DNA of 64,000 nucleotides from Kordiimonadaceae bacterium (GTDB taxonomy: Bacteria > Pseudomonadota > Alphaproteobacteria > Sphingomonadales > Emcibacteraceae): contig JACKKT010000005.1 in the NCBI GenBank assembly GCA_024236295.1, forward strand, positions 1 to 64,000. The letters are read 5' to 3'. Numbering within the stretch: position 1 is the first letter of the stretch; each line of letters opens with the position of its first letter. A program made the position numbers and the translations under genes. Of this stretch, positions 52,811 through 59,955 are shown in pieces. The notes beneath the pieces were generated by a model that saw nothing but the letters and a program-made list of their open reading frames with translations, did no database searches and was not told the DNA's origin.

Positions 52811-53950
52811 ATGAAAAAACCGGACCTTTTCAGTAAAAAAAGCTGCCTTTTCACCGCATTGCTTTTTTTGACCACCCCAGTCGCGCAAGCCAACATGGTT
52901 GATGCGGCAATGTATTTTGCCACTGAACAGTATGACAAGGCCTTCGCCGAATATACGCGGGAAGCCGGTAATGGCAATAGTGAAGCTTTTTACTGGGTTG
53001 GTATGATGTATTATAACGGCACCGGCACCACGCAGGATTATAACAAGGCTATAGACTGGTTCCTCCGTTCTGCATCAGAACATGGTGATAATGGTGATGA
53101 CAAGGCCATGAAAATGCTCGGGGATATGAATTTACTGGGTCAGGGCATTGATAAAAACCCGGAATCCGCCCTTGAATATTATAAACATGCTTCTGATTTG
53201 GGGAATCCCGATGCCGGTTACATAACAGGCAATATTTATGCCCAGGGTATAGACCCGATAAAACCTAACCTGACCTATTCTCTATTTTACTGGGAACAGG
53301 CGGCAGAGAATGGCAATATTCCATCCATGCAGAATGCGGCCTATTTATATGAAACCGGCCTTGCCGGTACACAGGATCATGACAAGGCTTACGCTCTTTA
53401 TCTTAAAGCGGCAGAAAAAAATTATGCCCCTGCCCAGACGAAAGTAGGCCTTTATGCTAAAAATTACGAAAGCAAAAGGGATTATGCCGTTGCTATTAAA
53501 TGGTTGACCGCCGCCGCGCAAAAACAGCAACCCATTGCCCAGCATGAATTGGGGATTATGTATTTCAATGGTCTTGGCGTTAATAAGGATATCCCGAAAA
53601 TGGTGCAATTGTTTGAAAAGGCGTCCGCCAATAATTATGTGCCGGCTGCCCGTGAACTTGGTGATTTTTACGCCAATGCGGATTTTGGTTACCTGAATAT
53701 GCCCCTTTCCTTTGAACATTATCTCCATGCGGCACGGCTTGGCGATGTTAAATCAGAACGTAATACAGCACTGTTTTATTGCAACGGCAATGGCACTGAA
53801 AAAGATATGGTGCGCTGTGCTGCATGGCTGATCCGTGCAACTGAAAAGGATGCCAAAACCAATGAAGCAGACCTGAAAAACGTCACTGAAGCTCTTTCCC
53901 CCACAGATCGACAACGTGCCAAAGTCCTCGCTTCGGGCAAAGATCTCTGA
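52811..53950 (+). CDS. Secreted Sel1-repeat protein
   Basis: A 379-residue protein with a signal peptide (core FTALLFLTTPVAQA). About eight Sel1 repeats follow (EAFYWVGMMYYNGTG, AIDWFLRSASEHG, ALEYYKHASDLGN, AIKWLTAAAQKQQ, QHELGIMYFNGLGV). The repeat phase is regular until the last unit, RCAAWLIRATEKD. Probably a periplasmic scaffold. It is followed by the AhpD-like gene after 61 nt. Confidence 0.92.
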   Translation: MKKPDLFSKKSCLFTALLFLTTPVAQANMVDAAMYFATEQYDKAFAEYTREAGNGNSEAFYWVGMMYYNGTGTTQDYNKAIDWFLRSASEHGDNGDDKAMKMLGDMNLLGQGIDKNPESALEYYKHASDLGNPDAGYITGNIYAQGIDPIKPNLTYSLFYWEQAAENGNIPSMQNAAYLYETGLAGTQDHDKAYALYLKAAEKNYAPAQTKVGLYAKNYESKRDYAVAIKWLTAAAQKQQPIAQHELGIMYFNGLGVNKDIPKMVQLFEKASANNYVPAARELGDFYANADFGYLNMPLSFEHYLHAARLGDVKSERNTALFYCNGNGTEKDMVRCAAWLIRATEKDAKTNEADLKNVTEALSPTDRQRAKVLASGKDL

Positions 53951-54011
53951 ATTTGCCTTTGATTAATGACTGATGTAACATCTTTTTCAAAAATAAAGGG
54001 GAGCGGGCAAG

Positions 54012-54617
54012 ATGACCTGGATTAAAACCATTTCCTATGATGAAGCGACGGGAAAGCTGAAAAGCCTTTATGACCGTATCAAAGGGCCTGATAATCATAT
54101 TGATAATATCCTGATGGCCCATTCACTGCGCCCCCACACGCTGGAAGCCCATATGAAGATTTATAAAAATCTGCTTCATAACAGGGAAAATATCATTCCT
54201 GAAGTTTTTCTAGAATGTATCGGTGTCTATGTCTCGATCATCAATAAATGCAGCTACTGTGTTGAACATCATTATGCCGGCATGGCGCGGCTGCTGAATG
54301 ATGATGAACGTGCCCTTGAAATCCGTGCCGCTCTTGAAATCCACGCACCGAAGCAAACTTTTGATGATAAACACGCGCTGATGCTTAAATATGCCCGATA
54401 CCTTACCCAAAGCCCGTCTGAAATTACCGAGCATCTGATTGAAAAAATGCACAGTTATGATATCACGGACGGTGAAATACTGGAAATCAACCAGGTCACA
54501 GCTTATTTCAATTATGCTAACCGGATTGTACTTGGCCTTGGTGTTGGACTTGAAGATGAAAAAATCGGCTTAAGTCCCGGCAATAGTGATGATCCGGATG
54601 ACTGGACACACAGCTAA
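54012..54617 (+). CDS. AhpD-like carboxymuconolactone decarboxylase family protein
   Basis: A 201-residue protein with the AhpD-type redox centre Cys80-x2-Cys83 and His87 in NKCSYCVEHHYAG. The surrounding EVFLECIGVYVSI and the second half (LMLKYARYLTQSP, DGEILEINQVTAYFNYANRIV) match the uncharacterised peroxidase-related branch. Members act as thiol-dependent peroxidases or reductants in the cytoplasm. A GGGGAGCGGGC stretch precedes the ATG. Confidence 0.9.
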   Translation: MTWIKTISYDEATGKLKSLYDRIKGPDNHIDNILMAHSLRPHTLEAHMKIYKNLLHNRENIIPEVFLECIGVYVSIINKCSYCVEHHYAGMARLLNDDERALEIRAALEIHAPKQTFDDKHALMLKYARYLTQSPSEITEHLIEKMHSYDITDGEILEINQVTAYFNYANRIVLGLGVGLEDEKIGLSPGNSDDPDDWTHS

Positions 54618-54738
54618 ACTTAAAAATATTTTATTGATGAATATTGCTTGCAAGATAGATTAATTCGGGGTTCATATGCCCTGCGTTATGATGGATATAG
54701 TAATTTCGCAAAGTAATAAATTTATGGTGGTGATTATA

Positions 54739-55731
54739 ATGATGATAAAAAATATCGGAAAACTGTTTTTTCCTCTTTCCCTTATCCTTGCCAGTCCAGC
54801 TTTGGCAGATATGGATAAAGCCTATCAGGCGGAAAAGGACGGGGATTATAAAACCGCCTATAATGAATATCTTAAAGAGGCCGAAGCCGGTAACACTCAG
54901 GCTATGGTGATGATCGGCCTTTATTATGCGCAGGGCCAGGTGGTTGAACGCGACGAAAAAAAATCAAATGAATGGATGGAAAAAGCGGCCAGGCTCGGGG
55001 ACCCCGGTGGTGAGCTGAATATGGGTATCGCCTATAAAATTGGCATTGGCGGTCTTAAAAAAGACGATAAAAAAGCCTTTGACTGGTTTCTTTCCGCTGC
55101 GGAAAAAGGATTGGCCCAGGCTGAATATGAAACTGCCGTCGCCTATCAATATGGGGTTGGTGTCGCAAGAAACTTTAACAAGGCCCGTGAATGGTACGAA
55201 AAAGCGGCAGAGCAAAATCACGCTGCCGCCCAAAATAACCTTGCCGGTATTTATGGTGACGGACAGGGTGTCCCCAAAAATCAGGAAACAGCCCGTAGCT
55301 GGCTGGAAAAGGCGGCCGCCAATGAAAACCCGGATGCCCTTTATACCCTTGGCATTATCTATCATCAGGGCGTAGGGGTAGCGCAGGATTATACTGAAGC
55401 GGCCAAATATTTCCGCCGTGCTTTTGTTGCCGGTAAATCGGAAGCCGCCGCATACCTCGCCGAATATCACTATATGGGCAAAGGGGTCGGCAAAAGCCCG
55501 GTCAATGCCATGATGTGGCTGATGCTTGGCACAGAAATCAGCTCAACCGTTCCCGGCGGCCAGATGAACCAGCAGACACTTTTACGCCTTGAACAGAATA
55601 AGGATTTCCTGGCCAGTGAACTTTCGGATGATGATATGGACCGTGCCAAAAAACAAAAAGATGATTTTATCAAGGAAAATCTGGATACCGTCCCGGCCCC
55701 GGAAGCCAATAAGGAAGCCAATAAATCCTAA
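54739..55731 (+). CDS. Secreted Sel1-repeat protein
   Basis: A ~330-residue protein. The ATG at 54739 is chosen because GGTGGTG precedes it and a signal peptide starts there (core LFFPLSLILASPALA); an upstream ATG at 54676 is not. About six regular Sel1 repeats follow (AMVMIGLYYAQGQV, AFDWFLSAAEKG, AREWYEKAAEQN, ARSWLEKAAANE), then MMWLMLGTEIS as the last unit and an acidic, proline-containing tail. The stop overlaps the convergent gene by four bases. Confidence 0.9.
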   Translation: MMIKNIGKLFFPLSLILASPALADMDKAYQAEKDGDYKTAYNEYLKEAEAGNTQAMVMIGLYYAQGQVVERDEKKSNEWMEKAARLGDPGGELNMGIAYKIGIGGLKKDDKKAFDWFLSAAEKGLAQAEYETAVAYQYGVGVARNFNKAREWYEKAAEQNHAAAQNNLAGIYGDGQGVPKNQETARSWLEKAAANENPDALYTLGIIYHQGVGVAQDYTEAAKYFRRAFVAGKSEAAAYLAEYHYMGKGVGKSPVNAMMWLMLGTEISSTVPGGQMNQQTLLRLEQNKDFLASELSDDDMDRAKKQKDDFIKENLDTVPAPEANKEANKS

Positions 55732-56024
55732 TCTTCTAATTCGTCAGGTGGCGTTTCAGGGTCGCCCGCCCGACCCTGACGCCAGGCTCTGATAAGCCCT
55801 GACAGGTAAACCCCGGCAAAAAAGCTGGTCGATGCCATAAAAAGCCCAAGCGGCATGACCGCCGCAATCGCTTCCCCGCCGGTAACAAGCATGATCAGCG
55901 CCAGGGCAGAAACGCTTAAGCACATGAAATAAACCGCTCTTTTTGGGACCGTGTCCCGCCACAGATAAAGCGCAAAGGCAAACGGGAAAATAAAAATAAT
56001 AAAAATCAGAAATATTAAACTCAT
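55728..56024 (-). CDS. Small membrane protein
   Basis: A 98-residue protein with three hydrophobic segments (LIFLIFIIFIFPFAFALYL, FMCLSVSALALIML, AVMPLGLFMASTSFFAGVYL) and an acidic C-terminus. Its ATG overlaps the previous gene's stop (ATGA, 56021-56024). Function unknown. Confidence 0.7.
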   Translation of the reverse strand: MSLIFLIFIIFIFPFAFALYLWRDTVPKRAVYFMCLSVSALALIMLVTGGEAIAAVMPLGLFMASTSFFAGVYLSGLIRAWRQGRAGDPETPPDELED

Positions 56025-56572
56025 AACTTACCCATTTTCTCCAGTCTTTCCCTCACTTTTTCAAAGTCTGATGCCTCCGGGCCGATATTCACTTCGCTTA
56101 AAATTTCCGGTTCGCGTTGGATATTATCGCGGATGATCACCCTGTCGCCTTCTTTTTCAACTGTTGCAATATCGGACCAGGCCACATCAAACAGTTTGAA
56201 GCGCCTGATTTCAGCGATAAAATCATCACTCACCACGTAAAATTTTCCGAAAATCCATGCTTTAAAAAGCGGCATAAAGGCGCCGTAAGCCTTAAGACTT
56301 GCCGATTTACCCCGAAACCATAAAAAATGCACAATAAATCCACAGACAAAATAAAAACCAAGGATCAGCAAAATTGTGACTATGATCCGCGGCCAGTCGG
56401 ACAAAGCATAAAAATCAGGCATCCAGTAGCTTTGGGTATAAAAGCCGAATACCAAAAGCGCCCCCCATATCGGCACCATCATATTTTCCCTAAGCCTAAG
56501 CACCGGCGGCACCGTGATCAACAACACCGCCCAGAACCATAGGATATTTTCCTCACTGCCGAATTCCGCCAT
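56021..56572 (-). CDS. Membrane protein with C-terminal cytoplasmic domain
   Basis: A 183-residue protein. The ATG at 56572 follows GGGAGGACG and is preferred to one at 56632. Four hydrophobic segments occupy residues ~10-105; the rest is a soluble domain with FDVAWSDIATVEKEGDRVII, which looks like a PH-like/bPH strand pattern. Translation is coupled to the next gene through ATGA. Function unknown. Confidence 0.7.
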   Translation of the reverse strand: MAEFGSEENILWFWAVLLITVPPVLRLRENMMVPIWGALLVFGFYTQSYWMPDFYALSDWPRIIVTILLILGFYFVCGFIVHFLWFRGKSASLKAYGAFMPLFKAWIFGKFYVVSDDFIAEIRRFKLFDVAWSDIATVEKEGDRVIIRDNIQREPEILSEVNIGPEASDFEKVRERLEKMGKL

Positions 56573-56632
56573 TTCCCGTCCTCCCACATGACTTTCCTGA
56601 AATCTAGCATAAAGCTTAATCCCCGCAAACAT

Positions 56633-57202
56633 TTATCCCTTAATACCCTGTTTTGGGTGGAACATTTTTACATATAATTTTAAGCCCGCAATCAGATAGG
56701 CCCGGCTGCGGCCGTTGCGGTACCCGTAATAACGGTCCGTATCCTTTAAAGTGACTGGCTCGGTCAATACATGAAGGATCGGGCCGACCTTGATCCGCTC
56801 TTCACCGCATTTATCAAACCAGTCAGCATACTGGTTCTGTAATCTCGCCTGAAGCGCACTTTCGCGTTCCACTTCGGCGCGGCCGATGACATCAATCATA
56901 CTTTCAAATTTCATCACACGCAGCCTGATATCAGCGGTCATCAGGCTGTATGCATAACGGATATGTTCCGCGGCATAAAGCGCGTAAATATCAATATCCC
57001 CGCGACGGAAAAGACCGAGCAGCGGGTCAATTTTAAGTTTTCTTTTGGTTTCTGCCGTGCCTTTGTTAAACTCTGCTCGGATATTTTCAATCTGCGTCCG
57101 CGTTATCCCGGGATATTTAAGGGATATCCGTCCGTTGCCCGCCCCGTTTTCCAGCATAGTAATGATCATGTCCCTGTCCTTTTTGCTGATATTGATTTTC
57201 AT
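56633..57202 (-). CDS. Prophage-module protein with N-terminal HTH-like segment
   Basis: A 189-residue basic protein. Residues ~6-45 (DRDMIITMLENGAGNGRISL, ITRTQIENIRAEF) look like a helix-turn-helix of the kind found in phage and plasmid replication-control proteins. The rest is helical with a basic C-terminus. It is the last gene of the minus-strand run below the CI-type repressor, which places it in a prophage-like module. Exact role unknown. Confidence 0.65.
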   Translation of the reverse strand: MKINISKKDRDMIITMLENGAGNGRISLKYPGITRTQIENIRAEFNKGTAETKRKLKIDPLLGLFRRGDIDIYALYAAEHIRYAYSLMTADIRLRVMKFESMIDVIGRAEVERESALQARLQNQYADWFDKCGEERIKVGPILHVLTEPVTLKDTDRYYGYRNGRSRAYLIAGLKLYVKMFHPKQGIKG

Positions 57203-57237
57203 TAAAGAAACCTTTTTTATAATTTTATATCAATTAA

Positions 57238-57810
57238 TTAATGTTCTTTTTTAATGCTTTGCTTTAATAATTCCTCAATTTTGGAAATACGTTTTTTCAG
57301 TTTCCAGTGAATGGGATGGATATATTTGATCAGCACCTTCATGGTCGGGAAAAATTTGTCATCTTCCTGTTCGATCAGGTTGATAATGCCCTGATCAATG
57401 GCAAAATAGGCATAGTCCCGCCGTTCCAGATGCTCGCATATATCTTCCAGAAACACCGAGACCGCCTGTTCATTCATGGTCTGGGTCGGTTTTTGCAGCT
57501 TCAGTCGCGTCAGCCGCGTCAGAATATGTTCAAACGGAGCCGGTAGCAGGGCCGCCTGCCCCTGAACCAGAACCGACTGCCAATAGTCACGGTCATTATC
57601 GTGAAGTCTGATCCATCGCGGATTATCATACCTCTCGCGATCGATTTCGTCGTCGATCAAGCGCCAGTCGCGCACCGTCAGTGGTGGCAGAAGCGCGATC
57701 CCGTTTGGATCCCTGCTGATCGCCACCCGCTGCCAGCTGCCTGTCAGCGTCTTTACGGACCCGTGACTTCCAGGTTTGAAGCCACCCCCGGGCACCGGCT
57801 TTACGTCCAT
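57238..57810 (-). CDS. Prophage-module protein overlapping the DUF1376 gene
   Basis: An open frame whose distal part (57238-57625) is not shared by any other gene and looks protein-like (FLEDICEHLERRDYAYFAID, FFPTMKVLIKYIHPIHWKLKK). The exact start is uncertain: an ATG at 57810 gives 190 residues and overlaps the DUF1376 gene by 185 bp in another frame, while a GTG at 57726 gives 162 residues and a ~100-bp overlap. The frame extends up to 58008, but that part is the shadow of DUF1376. Function unknown; it ends before the HTH-like gene. Confidence 0.55.
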   Translation of the reverse strand: MDVKPVPGGGFKPGSHGSVKTLTGSWQRVAISRDPNGIALLPPLTVRDWRLIDDEIDRERYDNPRWIRLHDNDRDYWQSVLVQGQAALLPAPFEHILTRLTRLKLQKPTQTMNEQAVSVFLEDICEHLERRDYAYFAIDQGIINLIEQEDDKFFPTMKVLIKYIHPIHWKLKKRISKIEELLKQSIKKEH

Positions 57811-58426
57811 TTTCACCAAGCCACCATCCTGCCCAGTCAAGAAAGCGTCGCTGCGGGTTACCAATACCCCACTGCTTTGCATAGGCAAGATAGTCTTCGG
57901 GGATTTCTCCTTCAGGGTCGAGCACCTGATCAATGGTGCATTTTGTTGATCCTCTGCATCCTTGCATTTTCCTGTGATTTTGAATTCCTGATTTTTCTGC
58001 ATTTTCACTATCCTCTGTTTTGATAACTAATCCTTCACTTTCACTATTCACTTTCACTTTCAGCATTGCCGTGGCATCGCCCGATTCCTTATTTTTCAAT
58101 GACTTGGTCCAACGACTCTCGGCTCTTGTTCTGTTCTTTATCGACAGTTCATTGATCCTGTTAATCTCCATGCTTGCCCGTTTGTTGCGGTAAAAGCCGT
58201 TCTTAATGTCGATCAGACCGGCATCAATCAGCCGTTGTTTAAGCCGTCGGTGGGTAACCGTATGAACCGGCATTGACCGGCAGATCAGCGCATCATTATC
58301 CGGAAGCAAATCATCATGGAGGTAAATCAGGTTAAGAAGCTCATCATAATAGCCCTTCTCTTCAAAAGTGAGCATGATGGTGCCTTCCCGCCAGTCGCGG
58401 ATATTACGCATATACATATCAGCCAT
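57626..58426 (-). CDS. DUF1376 phage replication-associated protein
   Basis: A 266-residue protein. The ATG at 58426 follows GAGGGTGG and starts M-A-D-M-Y-M-R. The N-terminal domain (MRNIRDWREGTIMLTFEEKG, YYDELLNLIYLHDDLLPDND, then ALICRSMP) is the DUF1376 fold, common in prophage replication modules. The C-terminal part ends in the usual motif with PEDYLAYAKQWGIGNPQRRF and WAGWWLGENGRKAGARGWLQ, followed by a tryptophan and basic residues. It probably acts with a helicase loader or DNA-binding protein at the phage origin. Confidence 0.85.
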   Translation of the reverse strand: MADMYMRNIRDWREGTIMLTFEEKGYYDELLNLIYLHDDLLPDNDALICRSMPVHTVTHRRLKQRLIDAGLIDIKNGFYRNKRASMEINRINELSIKNRTRAESRWTKSLKNKESGDATAMLKVKVNSESEGLVIKTEDSENAEKSGIQNHRKMQGCRGSTKCTIDQVLDPEGEIPEDYLAYAKQWGIGNPQRRFLDWAGWWLGENGRKAGARGWLQTWKSRVRKDADRQLAAGGDQQGSKRDRASATTDGARLALDRRRNRSREV

Positions 58427-58434
58427 TGCCACCC

Positions 58435-58587
58435 TCACAGTAAATGACTGATGCTGACCAGCAATAACCAAAGCCCGAAAAAACAGATGAATATCAAAAC
58501 CGCCTCAAAGAATGATGGCCTAATCCTGATCTGTTCTTGCTCCTGAAGGTTAAATTTTTCTAATTTTCCAATATTTTTTAACGACAT
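58435..58587 (-). CDS. 50-residue single-TM protein of the prophage module
   Basis: An ATG at 58587 behind AGGATAG opens a 50-codon frame: a charged N-terminus (LKNIGKLEKFNLQEQEQIRI) and one C-terminal hydrophobic helix (AVLIFICFFGLWLLLVSI). It ends 8 nt before the DUF1376 start and is likely cotranscribed. It is too short for family assignment; small phage membrane proteins of this form are often lysogeny or superinfection proteins. Confidence 0.6.
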   Translation of the reverse strand: MSLKNIGKLEKFNLQEQEQIRIRPSFFEAVLIFICFFGLWLLLVSISHLL

Positions 58588-58639
58588 AACTATCCTGTTC
58601 CCGCCTTGTTGCCAAAGCCGTGCTAAAATGACCAAATTT

Positions 58640-58688
58640 AAAAAAGTGAGCGGATGGGACCGTGAAAGGGAGAAAATCCCATCCGCTC
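58640..58688 (-). terminator. 12-bp hairpin terminator ahead of replication genes
   Basis: GAGCGGATGGGA (58648-58659) and TCCCATCCGCTC (58677-58688) are perfectly complementary around 17 nt. On the minus strand the stem is followed after two bases by TTTTTT. It would end minus-strand transcripts 53 nt before the small TM gene unless bypassed. Confidence 0.85.
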
Positions 58689-58935
58689 GAGTTTGCCTTA
58701 TCTCCTGGGAAATTGAGACAAAGCCCAGTGACAACGGTTATGGGAATTTTCGAGATCGGGAAAAAATCTCGAACTTTAGGAAGCGAATTCCCCCCTGGAG
58801 TCACTTTTTAACAGACCATGGCCCTTCAAGTTCAGGGTCCCAGCATTCTCAACTGCGACATAGAAACAGGAGGCTGAAGAACCCCGATCGCCAAACCGAA
58901 CTATGAACGGTTATGAGGGCGGGACTCATGCTCTG
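58640..58935 (-). ncRNA. Candidate structured leader or immunity RNA
   Basis: Between the CI-type repressor and the replication genes lies ~300 nt with no credible gene but many inverted repeats: ATGAG/CTCAT (58913-58929), AACCG/CGGTT (58894-58912), CCCT/AGGG (58822-58837), nested GGGAATT+TTCGAGAT with ATCTCGAA and AATTCCC (58742-58792), CTGGG/CCCAG (58705-58728) and the 12-bp terminator stem. A minus-strand transcript starting near the operators at 58945 would fold into these and end at the terminator. Phage P4 uses such a terminated leader as its CI immunity RNA; that analogy is inference. Confidence 0.5.
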
Positions 58936-58944
58936 TTAATTCTT

Positions 58945-59026
58945 AATATACGTTATCCGTATATTTTGTCAAGAGTATAAATGTAAATTATAGCTTGAAA
59001 TATCCGTTAAAAGTATATACGGTATA
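58945..59026. promoter_or_regulatory. Operator repeats and promoter of the repressor gene
   Basis: AATATACG (58945-58952) and CGTATATT (58958-58965) form a perfect inverted repeat. Related half-sites TATCCGTTAA (59001-59010) and, on the minus strand, TATACCGTATATAC (59026-59013) follow. A TTGTCA...17 nt...TATAGC promoter (58966-58994) for the repressor is interleaved. The layout is that of a phage switch with several repressor sites. Confidence 0.65.
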
Positions 59027-59053
59027 AGCATAGGGAAGATTAGGGATATTAAA

Positions 59054-59677
59054 GTGAAAAAAAAGCCAAACATAAAATTCGGTGAACGCCTGAAAACCAT
59101 GCGTAAAAACCGGAAAAATATCAACCAAACCGATCTCGGCAATTTGATGGGGGTAAAGCAATCAACCATTTCCCGGTGGGAAGCGGGTATTGATGAACCG
59201 GAACACGACCATTTGCGCGCGCTCGCCGATTATTTCAACTGCTCGGTTGATTATTTGCTGGGTACGGAAAACCTTCCCGAAACACCCCGCCTCACCCCTG
59301 TTGTCGGCTATGTTGGTGCCGGCGAAGTAAATATCCCTTTTGATGACTATGCACATGGTGATGGTATGGACGAGGTTGAAACCCCACCCGGGCTTCGTGA
59401 TACCGCGGTTGCAGTTAAAGTCTCCGGTGACAGCATGTATCCCGCTTATGAGGACGGCGATATTATTTTTTATATCCGAAACGGCATAGATATTGATGAA
59501 AGCGAATGTATTGGGCGCCAGTGTATTATCAAAGTTCTGGACGGCCCCATTTATATCAAGCGCCTGTCCCGCGGTTCCGCCCCCGGTCTTTACCATCTTG
59601 AAAGCCACAATGCCCCACCCATGCATGATAAAACCATCGAATGGGCAGCCCGGGTTCTTTATGTAAAAAAAGCCTGA
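59054..59677 (+). CDS. Phage CI-type repressor: XRE HTH plus S24 peptidase domain
   Basis: A 207-residue LexA/CI-like repressor starting at a GTG. The XRE helix-turn-helix is at ~9-68 (INQTDLGNLMGVKQSTISRW). The C-terminal S24 domain has Ser127 in VSGDSMYPAYEDGD and Lys169 in PIYIKRL as the self-cleavage dyad. The cleavage-site Ala-Gly is probably in GYVGAGEV near 88-91. It should hold a prophage-like module silent and be inactivated through RecA after DNA damage. Operator-like repeats lie just upstream. Confidence 0.92.
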   Translation: MKKKPNIKFGERLKTMRKNRKNINQTDLGNLMGVKQSTISRWEAGIDEPEHDHLRALADYFNCSVDYLLGTENLPETPRLTPVVGYVGAGEVNIPFDDYAHGDGMDEVETPPGLRDTAVAVKVSGDSMYPAYEDGDIIFYIRNGIDIDESECIGRQCIIKVLDGPIYIKRLSRGSAPGLYHLESHNAPPMHDKTIEWAARVLYVKKA

Positions 59678-59955
59678 GCCATTGCCCACAAGATAAGGCC
59701 CCAAGTGGGCCCGCGCAGTTTAGCGCGAAAGCCCAAGCGCGAGAGCCGGCAATTGAGGCTAATATTTAATGAGTGGGCCGACCGGGTCCTTTACGTTATA
59801 AAGGCCTAATCAAATATGTAACTATCAACCTTTTTATATAAACTTCTCATTATGGTTAACGATTTTTTAATAATTTGTGCTTGAATTCTGCTGTTTTCCA
59901 GGTATAGTTTTTTTTGTAAATAATAGTAATAGTTGTAGTATTGGGGGAATTCAGT
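59678..59955. other. Intergenic region before the RTX gene
   Basis: No gene is seen in these 278 bp. There is a small GGCCC/GGGCC hairpin just after the repressor stop and a CGCGC/GCGCG pair, both without T-tracts, so a terminator is not certain. The second half is very AT-rich and probably holds the RTX gene's promoter; GGGGG lies 10 nt before its ATG. Confidence 0.6.

Noticed and set aside
57811..58008. N-terminal extension of the frame overlapping DUF1376
   Set aside because: This part coincides with the conserved C-terminal region of DUF1376 and shows no protein-like pattern of its own; the start is more likely at 57810 or 57726.
58640..58935. Retron-type msr/msd RNA
   Set aside because: Nested repeats raised the idea, but no reverse transcriptase gene is found in the window.
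55728..59677. Complete prophage
   Set aside because: Repressor and replication-type genes are present, but no integrase, terminase, capsid or tail genes and no att repeats were seen, so only a control/replication module is claimed.
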